DNA of 34,923 bases from Rhodospirillales bacterium (GTDB lineage: Bacteria; Pseudomonadota; Alphaproteobacteria; BOG-932; Roseiterribacteraceae): the NCBI GenBank assembly GCA_028291365.1, contig JAQGIE010000172.1:1-34923 (forward strand), read 5' to 3'. Shown here piece after piece: positions 1 to 6,409 of this stretch. The notes under the pieces were generated by a model. It ran no database searches. It was given only the letters and a program-made list of their open reading frames with translations, and had not been told where the DNA came from. The position numbers and the translations under genes are program-made. Position 1 is the first letter of the stretch. Each line of letters opens with the position of its first letter.

Positions 1-2
1 TG

Positions 3-965
3 CGCGCCGCCGAGCGCGGCGCGCAGCTGACCAATCAGCTGCTCGCTTTCTCGCGCAAACAGCGGCTGACGCCGATGCCGGTCGATGTCGACCGGCTGCT
101 CGCCAACCATGTCGACCTGCTCGGACGCACGCTGGGCAAATCGGTGCGCATCGAAACCAGCTTCAACAGTGAAGGCGCGCCGGCGCTGGCCGATCCGACC
201 CAGCTCGAACTGGCGATTCTCAACCTCGCCATCAATGCGCGCGATGCGATGCCGCGCGGCGGCACGCTGCGCATCGAGACCTCGGCCTTTGACGGCAGCA
301 TCGCCGACCTTCCCGCCGACCGCTGGGTCATCATCGCGATCCACGACAGCGGCGAAGGCATCTCGAGCGACGTGCTGGCGCGCGTCTTCGAGCCGTTCTT
401 CACGACCAAGGAAGCCGGCAAGGGCTCGGGCCTCGGCCTCAGCCAGGTCTATGGTTTCGCCAAGCAATCGGGCGGCTCGGTCACGATCGACAGCAAGGAC
501 GGTGTCGGCACGACGGTTCGCATCGTGCTGCCGCGCGCGATGGCGCAGTGCGCGACCGTGACGCCGCTACGCCCCGATCCCGTCGCGCACCGGCCCGGCG
601 CGCGCATTCTGGTAATCGATGATGACGACGACGTGCGCGCCACCACTGTCGAGCTGCTGCAGCAGATCGGCTATCGCGTCGTCGCGGCGCCGGACGGGCC
701 GACCGCGCTCAACCTGCTGCAGGCCGAGCCGGGCATCGATCTGCTGGTGACCGACGTCGCCATGCCCGGCATCGACGGCGTCGAAACGGTCCGCCGCGCG
801 CGGCTGCACCGGCCGGACCTGCGCGTGCTGTTCGTCAGCGGCTATGCCGACCTGGCGCAGTTCGGCACCGAACTCGCCGACGAGGACGTGTTGAAGAAGC
901 CGTATCGCCTCAACGAACTCGCCGCGCGCATCGACCAGTCGCTGAGCCTCGCCAGGCACGCGTGA
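3..965 (+). CDS. Hybrid sensor histidine kinase/response regulator, C-terminal part (5' truncated by window)
   Basis: The reading frame is open from base 3, so the start codon, sensor region and phospho-accepting histidine lie outside the window; 320 residues are visible. The order is the end of the dimerisation helix (LTNQLLAFSRKQRL), a HATPase_c domain with N box (LNLAINARDAM), G1 box (HDSGEGIS), F box (EPFFTTKE) and G2 box (GSGLGLSQ), then a REC domain beginning RILVIDDDDDV. The phospho-accepting Asp is encoded at 753-755 (VTDVAMPG) and the conserved Lys sits in LKKPY. Kinases of this type autophosphorylate and pass phosphate to a fused receiver. The input signal is unknown because the sensor half is missing. 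The gene converges on the small ORF ending at 976. Confidence 0.93.
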   Translation, partial: RAAERGAQLTNQLLAFSRKQRLTPMPVDVDRLLANHVDLLGRTLGKSVRIETSFNSEGAPALADPTQLELAILNLAINARDAMPRGGTLRIETSAFDGSIADLPADRWVIIAIHDSGEGISSDVLARVFEPFFTTKEAGKGSGLGLSQVYGFAKQSGGSVTIDSKDGVGTTVRIVLPRAMAQCATVTPLRPDPVAHRPGARILVIDDDDDVRATTVELLQQIGYRVVAAPDGPTALNLLQAEPGIDLLVTDVAMPGIDGVETVRRARLHRPDLRVLFVSGYADLAQFGTELADEDVLKKPYRLNELAARIDQSLSLARHA

Positions 966-975
966 GCGTGACCAA

Positions 976-1299
976 TTACTGTCCGCGCGGAATCTTGGCG
1001 CCCCAGACCACGACGCTGTCCTTCTCGGCCTTCCACACGCGCAGCCGGCGGACGACCTCGTCGCCGCCGAGTTCGACCGCCCGCAGGCCCGGTTCGACCC
1101 AGCCGCATTGCTTGGGCATGGTGGCGCGGCCGAGCTGGCCGAGCCGCGCCAGGCGCAACGCTTCCTGCAGATCTTTTTCTTCGATGCAGATGACGAGATC
1201 GTCGGGCGTCATCATCGGCACCACGATCGGCTTCTCGACCGAGGCGCGCGCGCCTGTCGGCAACGCCAGCAGCGCCATGGCGAGCAGCGCGCGCTTCAC
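976..1299 (-). CDS. Small exported protein of unknown function
   Basis: This 107-residue protein starts at a GTG that overlaps the TGA of the carbonic anhydrase gene (GTGA), so the two are probably translationally coupled. Residues 1-19 form a signal peptide: a Lys-Arg n-region, a hydrophobic ALLAMALLALP core and a likely cleavage after GARA. The mature part of about 88 residues holds two cysteines (in VICIEE and KQCGW) that could pair in the periplasm. The mid-region EKDLQEALRLARLGQLGRA is probably helical. I do not recognise the family. Position at the 3' end of the DUF1285-to-carbonic anhydrase operon is the only functional clue. Confidence 0.7.
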   Translation of the reverse strand: MKRALLAMALLALPTGARASVEKPIVVPMMTPDDLVICIEEKDLQEALRLARLGQLGRATMPKQCGWVEPGLRAVELGGDEVVRRLRVWKAEKDSVVVWGAKIPRGQ

Positions 1300-1913
1300 G
1301 ACGCCACCGGGCGGAACTCGCCGTCGGAATCAAGGCGGAAGAGCTGGCCTTCTTCGATGCCGAAAAAGGCGCCGTACAGGGTCAGCCGCCGCTCGGCGAC
1401 CCGGTCGGCGATCCAGGGGAAGCTCCGCAGATTCATCAGCGACTCCTTCACCGTTTCTTCTTCGCAGCGGCGCTGGACCGTGGCTTCGTCGCCGCCCGCG
1501 GCGACGGCGCGATCGCGCGCGGGCGCGGCGAGCTGCATCCACAATCCCACGAAATCGCCGGCCGGGCGCGTCTCTTCATGCAGCAGCGCGTGCACGCCGC
1601 CGCATTGGGCGTGGCCCAGCACCACGACATTGTCGACCTCCAGCACGGTGACGGCGAATTCGAGCGCCGCCGAGGTGCCGTGATAGCGGCTGTCGGGACC
1701 GTAAGGCGGGACCAGGTTGGCGACGTTGCGGACGGTGAAGATCTCGCCCGGTGCCGCGTCGAACAGGATGGCGGGGTCGACCCGCGAATCCGAGCAGGCG
1801 ATGACCATCGTGTGCGGCCGCTGCCCGCGCGCCGCCAGTTTGCGGAACAGCGAGCGTTGCTGATCCCAGCGCGTGGCACGGAAGCGGCGATATCCCTCGA
1901 TCAGCTCATCCAT
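1296..1913 (-). CDS. Beta-class carbonic anhydrase
   Basis: Interconverts CO2 and bicarbonate in the cytoplasm. The ATG at 1913 gives 205 residues (MDELIEGYRRF), the usual length for the family; the frame runs further upstream but only by overlapping the CCA-transferase gene. Zinc ligands are visible as C40 (in CSDSR), H101 and C104 (in GHAQCGG). D42 and R44 form the conserved Asp-Arg dyad. VRNVANLVPPY and GTSAALEFAV are also family signatures. The gene lies 37 bp downstream of the CCA-adding enzyme and overlaps the next small gene by GTGA, so it reads as part of a five-gene operon. No strong Shine-Dalgarno is seen before the start. Confidence 0.95.
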   Translation of the reverse strand: MDELIEGYRRFRATRWDQQRSLFRKLAARGQRPHTMVIACSDSRVDPAILFDAAPGEIFTVRNVANLVPPYGPDSRYHGTSAALEFAVTVLEVDNVVVLGHAQCGGVHALLHEETRPAGDFVGLWMQLAAPARDRAVAAGGDEATVQRRCEEETVKESLMNLRSFPWIADRVAERRLTLYGAFFGIEEGQLFRLDSDGEFRPVAS

Positions 1914-1950
1914 GCGGCCGGTTTGGCATAGGCAGGCTGAGAAAACAAAT

Positions 1951-3135
1951 TCAGCGCAGGCGGCGGCCGAGTTCGCCCAGCAAGGCGTCGCGCGACGGCG
2001 CGAAATCGCGTTCGACCCACCATGACTCCAGCTCGCCCAGCAAGGCGCCGAGTTGCGGCCCAGCTTCCATGCCAGCTTGCTGCAGATCGCCGCCATGGAT
2101 GGGAAAGCGCGGTGCGCTCCAGTCCTTGGCGAAGCGCGCGAACGCGGCGGCGCGATCGGGTGCGATGGTGGAATCGACCAGCACCGCATCGACCAGCGGC
2201 AGCAATGGCGCGCCGTACAGCGCGCGTGCGAATTGATCTTTCGCGACCAGGGCGCGCCGCGCTGCCAAGCCGTCGAAGCGCGCCCCGTTCAGCCGCACGC
2301 GTTCGGCGCGCGACAGGCGCAGCCGCTCGCCGATCGCTTCGAGCGGCGGCGCGTCCAGCATCGGCAGCAACGCGGCGAACCGCGTGACGTGATCGCCCTG
2401 CCCGGTCGCAATCACCCGCTCCAGCCCGGCGACATCGGTCGCCTGCGGCACGAGCGCCGCGACGACGCCGTCGGCGCGCATGGCGCGCCAGGCCTCGGCC
2501 GCGCGCGGCGCGGCGAGCAGCTTCCACAATTCGGCGCGCACGCGTTCGCCCGACAGCCGTGCCAGCCCATCGAGATTGGCGGCGCAGGCAGCGCGGCCCT
2601 GCTCGTCGAAGGCGTCGGCATACCAGGCCGAGAAGCGGTAGAAGCGCAGCACGCGCAGATAGTCTTCGCGGATGCGCTGCACCGGGTCGCCGACGAAACG
2701 TACGCGACGCAAGGCGAGATCGGCGAGGCCGGCAAAATAATCATGCACCTGCCCGTCGCGATCGGCCGACAGCGCGTTGATGGTGAAGTCGCGCCGCGAC
2801 GCGTCCTCGCGCCAGTCGGTGGTGAAGGCGACGATTGCGCGGCGTCCGTCGGTTTCGACGTCGCGGCGCAAGGTGGTGATCTCGAACGGGCGTCCGCCGA
2901 CCACGGCGGTGACGGTGCCGTGTTCGATGCCGGTCGGCACCGCCTTGATCCGCGCCTCGCCCAGAATGCGCAGCGTCTCTTCCGGCAGTGCCGTCGTGGC
3001 GAGATCGAGATCGGTCGGCTCGCGTCCCAACAACGCGTCGCGCACGCAGCCGCCGACGAAACGGATCGGCGTATCGCCGAACGCATCGAGCACCTCGCTG
3101 GCGCGGCCGCTGAGTTCCGGCACGGTGCGGTTCAT
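1951..3135 (-). CDS. cca: CCA tRNA nucleotidyltransferase
   Basis: Adds or repairs the 3'-terminal CCA of tRNAs, or acts as a poly(A)-polymerase-type relative. The 394-residue protein has the class II head domain: GGCVRD at 28-33, the metal-binding D42 and D44 in TDLDLAT, and RRDFTINAL at 114-122. The RNA-binding neck follows with RIREDYLRVLRFYRF. The C-terminal body is arginine- and alanine-rich and ends normally. The ATG overlaps the stop of the upstream NUDIX gene (ATGA). The order DUF1285-CoA pyrophosphatase-CCA enzyme is a familiar alphaproteobacterial arrangement, from memory. CCA addition and poly(A) polymerase activity cannot be separated by motif reading alone, but CCA addition is much the likelier. 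Confidence 0.93.
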   Translation of the reverse strand: MNRTVPELSGRASEVLDAFGDTPIRFVGGCVRDALLGREPTDLDLATTALPEETLRILGEARIKAVPTGIEHGTVTAVVGGRPFEITTLRRDVETDGRRAIVAFTTDWREDASRRDFTINALSADRDGQVHDYFAGLADLALRRVRFVGDPVQRIREDYLRVLRFYRFSAWYADAFDEQGRAACAANLDGLARLSGERVRAELWKLLAAPRAAEAWRAMRADGVVAALVPQATDVAGLERVIATGQGDHVTRFAALLPMLDAPPLEAIGERLRLSRAERVRLNGARFDGLAARRALVAKDQFARALYGAPLLPLVDAVLVDSTIAPDRAAAFARFAKDWSAPRFPIHGGDLQQAGMEAGPQLGALLGELESWWVERDFAPSRDALLGELGRRLR

Positions 3136-3752
3136 GCGGTCAGCACTTCGACGAGATTGGCGAGCATGCCCGCGGTGGCGCCCCAGATGCGGCGCTCGCC
3201 ATAGGGATAGACGTAGAAATGGCGCGTCACGCCTTGATAATCGGCGCCGTGCAACTGCCGGTTCGACGGTTCGAGAATCCAGGACAGCGGCACTTCGAAC
3301 GCGTCTTCGACTTCACCCGGATCGAGCACGAGATCGAACGGCGGATGCACCAGCGCGACGATCGGCGTCACCGCGTATCCGGTGCGCGTGACGTAGCGGT
3401 CGAGCCGGCCGATCGGTTCGACCGCGGCCGGATCAAGTCCGATTTCTTCGCGGCTTTCGCGCAGCGCCGCGGCGACCGCATCGTCGTCGCTGGCTTCGAT
3501 CCGGCCGCCGGGAAAACTGATCTGGCCCGCATGCGCAGCCAGGCTCGAGTTGCGCAACGTGAGCAGCAATGTCGGGTCGTCGCGCGTGACGATCGGCACC
3601 AGCACGGCTGCATCGCGCAAGGTTGACGGCAGGCTCAGCCCGGGATTGAGGTCGTGATCGCCGCGCTCACCGCCATTTTCCGCAGCAAGCGCACCACGGA
3701 CGCCATGCGGCGCCGCACGCGCAAAGGCGGCGCGGATCTCGGATTCGCTCAC
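3132..3752 (-). CDS. NUDIX hydrolase, CoA pyrophosphatase type
   Basis: Predicted to hydrolyse coenzyme A or its derivatives to 3',5'-ADP and (acyl-)phosphopantetheine. I place the start at the GTG at 3752, which overlaps the DUF1285 stop (GTGA) and gives 206 residues. An ATG at 3803 is possible but would overlap the upstream gene by 55 bp. The CoA-specific signature LAAHAGQISFPGG (71-83) runs straight into a NUDIX box ending RESREEIGL (98-106). In this subfamily the first acidic position of the box is often Asp, as here. The middle of a DUF1285-NUDIX-CCA chain of overlapping genes supports tight co-expression. Confidence 0.9.
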   Translation of the reverse strand: MSESEIRAAFARAAPHGVRGALAAENGGERGDHDLNPGLSLPSTLRDAAVLVPIVTRDDPTLLLTLRNSSLAAHAGQISFPGGRIEASDDDAVAAALRESREEIGLDPAAVEPIGRLDRYVTRTGYAVTPIVALVHPPFDLVLDPGEVEDAFEVPLSWILEPSNRQLHGADYQGVTRHFYVYPYGERRIWGATAGMLANLVEVLTA

Positions 3753-4264
3753 CGACCGGACCGCTCGTCCGGATCCAGCGGGAAGAACGCGCCCCGGCTC
3801 CATACGCCGGACCGTACGCGACCGTCGATCGCATGCTCAACCGCGAGGCTCGCCAGTTCGTAGAAGGTGGCGCGGTTGATGCGCGCCTCGAGCCGGTCGC
3901 GAACCAGCACGTAGGGCGATGGTTCGCCGCTGACGGGATTGCTGACGACGCGAATGGGCCGGTCCGGCCCGGCCGCGACCTCGTCTTCGAGATTGGTGCG
4001 AAAGACGAGGGAATCGCCGTCATGCCGAACCGCGACCGCGACGAAGGGCGCATCTTCGACCTGGATGCGACCGCGCTCGGCAGGCGTTACCAGCCAGTAT
4101 TGTCCAGCTTCGTCACGTTTGAGGACGGTCGCGAACAGTTTGGCGAGCGCGATGCGGCCGATCGGCGCGCCCTCGTGGAACCAGGTGCCGTCACGCGCGA
4201 TCCGGATGGGATAGTTCTCGTCGGGCCGCTTGTCGTCCGGCGTGAAGAGCGGGCTAGATTGCAC
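3749..4264 (-). CDS. DUF1285 domain protein
   Basis: A soluble protein of 171 residues with no signal peptide or membrane segment. The N-terminal part (DENYPIRIARDGTWFHEGAPIGR) and the central WLVTPAERGRIQVEDAPF are characteristic of DUF1285, a family without an assigned biochemical role. It is the first gene of the minus-strand operon, and its TGA overlaps the GTG of the CoA pyrophosphatase. The promoter must lie in the 219-bp divergent gap shared with moxR, which carries palindromic DNA. Its steady co-location with a NUDIX enzyme and the CCA transferase hints at a housekeeping role, but this is inference. Confidence 0.88.
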   Translation of the reverse strand: MQSSPLFTPDDKRPDENYPIRIARDGTWFHEGAPIGRIALAKLFATVLKRDEAGQYWLVTPAERGRIQVEDAPFVAVAVRHDGDSLVFRTNLEDEVAAGPDRPIRVVSNPVSGEPSPYVLVRDRLEARINRATFYELASLAVEHAIDGRVRSGVWSRGAFFPLDPDERSGR

Positions 4265-4306
4265 TTCGGATACTCCGTTTGAGCGAAGCCGCGCGCTTCG
4301 TTGTAC

Positions 4307-4381
4307 CTAGTGTCCCGATTCCGAAGTTCGTTGGTGCCGGTGGCGAGCTCGAACGAACTTCGGAATCGATAAGGACACTAG
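4307..4381. repeat. Long hairpin-forming inverted repeat in the DUF1285/moxR divergent promoter region
   Basis: Arms 4307-4332 and 4352-4381 are exact reverse complements (9 bp outer plus 17 bp inner) except for a 4-nt ATAA bulge at 4369-4372. The loop is 19 nt. The ends read CTAGTGTCC and the inner arm contains GATTCCGAAGTTCG. The size and ends resemble a small palindromic repeat or MITE-like element, but no flanking target duplication is obvious. It lies between the two divergent starts (4264 and 4484), where it could affect either promoter. Confidence 0.85.
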
Positions 4382-4394
4382 CAAACCCATGTTT

Positions 4395-4460
4395 CTAGTG
4401 TGCCTTTTGGATTTGAAGTTGGCACGGAGCCTGACCAAAGATGGGGCGAACTTCGAATCC
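4395..4460. repeat. Degenerate second copy of the 4307-4381 palindrome
   Basis: CTAGTGT recurs at 4395-4401. GGATTTGAAGTTGG at 4409-4422 and its imperfect reverse complement at 4446-4460 resemble the inner arm of the neighbouring hairpin (13 of 15 positions pair). It ends just upstream of the moxR ribosome-binding site. It is best read as a decayed tandem copy of the same element; moderate confidence because of the mismatches. Confidence 0.5.
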
Positions 4461-4483
4461 GGCACCACCAGCGAGGCACCTGC

Positions 4484-5491
4484 ATGACAATCCTCGACCA
4501 ACCGACCCAGAGCGGCGCCCGCCTGGAAGCCGACATCGAGCGGACCGGCGCGCGGCTGCGTGCGGCGCGTGAATCGATCGGACGTGTGATTTTCGGACAG
4601 GAGCAGGTGGTTGAACAGGCGCTGACCGGCCTGCTCGCGGGCGGCCATTTGTTGCTGATCGGCGTCCCCGGCCTGGCCAAGACACGCCTGGTCGAAACGC
4701 TGGGCACGGTGTTCGGGCTCGACGAGCGCCGCGTTCAATGTACGCCCGATCTGATGCCCGCCGACATTCTGGGCTCCGAGGTGCTGGAAGAAGCCGCTGA
4801 CGGTGCGCGCGCCTTCCGCTTCATCGCGGGCCCGGTATTCACGCAGCTGCTGATGGCCGATGAAATCAACCGCGCCAGCCCACGGACCCAGTCGGCGCTG
4901 TTGCAGGCGATGCAGGAACGCCAGGTCGCGGTTGCCGGCCGTTCGCGTCCGCTGCCCGAGCCGTTCCACGTGCTGGCGACGCAGAACCCGATCGAACAGG
5001 AAGGCACCTATCCGCTGCCCGAAGCGCAGCTCGATCGCTTCCTGTTACAGATCGACGTCGCCTATCCCGACGAAGACGCCGAACGTCGCATGCTGATCGC
5101 CACCACCGGCCTCAACGAAGCCAAGCCGACGCGCGCCATGGAGGCGCACGAGCTGCTCGAAGCGCAGCGCCTGGTGCGCAGCCTGCCGCTGGGCGAGCGC
5201 GTGGTCGATGCGATCCTGAAACTGGTGCGCGCGGGCCGCCCCGCGGCCGACGCACCCGCCTCGGTCCAGCGCAACGTCGCCTGGGGTCCCGGTCCGCGCG
5301 CCAGCCAGGCGCTGGCGCTGGCGGCGCGGGCGCGGGCGCTGATCGACGGACGGCTGGCGCCGTCGGTCGACGACGTGATGGCGCTGGCGCATCCGGTGCT
5401 GCGTCACCGCATGGCCTTGTCCTTCGCGGCGCGCGCCGACGGCGTGACGCTCGACCATGTGATCGATTCGCTGAAAGCTCCGCTCGCGTGA
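4484..5491 (+). CDS. MoxR-family AAA+ ATPase
   Basis: AAA+ chaperone of the MoxR group, thought to remodel or insert cofactors into VWA-domain partners. The ATG at 4484 gives 335 residues, normal for the family, and has GCGAGG about 9 bases upstream; an earlier in-frame ATG (4400) lies inside the repeat. Walker A GVPGLAKT is at 60-67, Walker B LLMADEINR at 122-130, sensor 1 ATQNP near 165-169, and the arginine of QLDRF near 185. The C-terminal lid follows. The gene overlaps the DUF58 start (GTGA). MoxR-DUF58-VWA membrane gene order is the classic context for this family. Confidence 0.95.
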   Translation: MTILDQPTQSGARLEADIERTGARLRAARESIGRVIFGQEQVVEQALTGLLAGGHLLLIGVPGLAKTRLVETLGTVFGLDERRVQCTPDLMPADILGSEVLEEAADGARAFRFIAGPVFTQLLMADEINRASPRTQSALLQAMQERQVAVAGRSRPLPEPFHVLATQNPIEQEGTYPLPEAQLDRFLLQIDVAYPDEDAERRMLIATTGLNEAKPTRAMEAHELLEAQRLVRSLPLGERVVDAILKLVRAGRPAADAPASVQRNVAWGPGPRASQALALAARARALIDGRLAPSVDDVMALAHPVLRHRMALSFAARADGVTLDHVIDSLKAPLA

Positions 5492-6336
5492 GTCTGCTTG
5501 CCCGCACCTCGCGGGCGGAAGCCCTCGCAGCGCGCCTGCCGCCGCTGCTGGTCGAAGCCGAACGCGTTGCCGAAACCGTGCGCCAGGGCGTGCATGGCCG
5601 CCGGCGCGTCGGCGTCGGCGAAAGCTTCTGGCAGTTCCGTCCCTACACAGCGGGCGACGCGCGCATCGACTGGCGTCAATCCGCCAAGTCGGATCGCGTC
5701 TATGTGCGCGAGACCGAATGGGAAGCGGCGCAGACCGTGTTCCTGTGGCGCGATCCCAGCGAGTCGATGGCGTGGACGGCGGAGACCAGCCGCCCGACCA
5801 AACGCATGCGCGCCGAGCTTCTGTCGCTGGCGCTCGCGTCATTGCTGCTCAAAGGCGGCGAGCGCGTGGCGCTCCCGGGCATGTCGGCGGTGGGCGGGCG
5901 CGGCGCGCTCGAACGTCTCGGCCGCGTGCTGCTCGACGACAGCGCACCGCTGCCGTCGCAACCGCTGCCGCGCCATTCGTCGCTGGTACTGATCGGCGAC
6001 TTTCTCGATCCGCTTGATGAGCTTGCAGCGTCGCTGCAGCTGCAGGCGGCGCGCGGCATCTTCGGCGCCATCGTGCAGCTGCTCGACCCGGCCGAAGTGT
6101 CGCTGCCATGGGAAGGCCGCGTGCGCTTTCACGGCCTCGAAGGCGAAGGCGACGAGCTGGTGCCGCGCGTCGGCGCGGTGCGCGACGCCTATCAAGAAGC
6201 TTTCACGCTGCAGACGCAGGCGCTCGAACGAACCGCCCGCGCAGCCGGCTTCGTGCTGGTGCGCCACACCACCGACAAGGCGCCGCAGGACGCGCTCCTG
6301 GCGCTGCACGCCGCGATGCGCGGAGAGCGCGCATGA
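5488..6336 (+). CDS. DUF58 (VWA-like) protein
   Basis: Cytoplasmic protein of 282 residues starting at GTG 5488, whose GTGA overlaps the moxR stop. The DUF58 signature RPYTAGDARIDWRQSAKSDR lies at 51-70. It is followed by a VWA-type MIDAS pattern D89-P-S91-E-S93 in WRDPSESM. The length is typical of the short DUF58 form that lacks N-terminal membrane helices. DUF58 proteins accompany MoxR ATPases and are likely substrates or adaptors; the biochemical role is not established. A 73-bp gap with a palindromic repeat separates it from the next gene of the same operon. Confidence 0.92.
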   Translation: MSLLARTSRAEALAARLPPLLVEAERVAETVRQGVHGRRRVGVGESFWQFRPYTAGDARIDWRQSAKSDRVYVRETEWEAAQTVFLWRDPSESMAWTAETSRPTKRMRAELLSLALASLLLKGGERVALPGMSAVGGRGALERLGRVLLDDSAPLPSQPLPRHSSLVLIGDFLDPLDELAASLQLQAARGIFGAIVQLLDPAEVSLPWEGRVRFHGLEGEGDELVPRVGAVRDAYQEAFTLQTQALERTARAAGFVLVRHTTDKAPQDALLALHAAMRGERA

Positions 6337-6354
6337 AGCGCACGACGGGTTCTG

Positions 6355-6381
6355 TAGGCCCCGGCCTTCGCCGGGGTGACG
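6355..6381. repeat. REP-like palindromic repeat, copy 1 (inside the moxR cluster)
   Basis: A 27-bp unit whose core CCCCGGC-CTTC-GCCGGGG forms a strong hairpin and is followed by TGAC. It matches the unit at 13871-13897 at 22 of 27 positions. It sits in the 73-bp gap between the DUF58 gene and the DUF4159 gene. An RNA hairpin here could modulate the relative expression of the two operon halves. Confidence 0.75.
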
Positions 6382-6409
6382 AGTTGCGTTGCATGCGCCG
6401 GGGCAGCAA

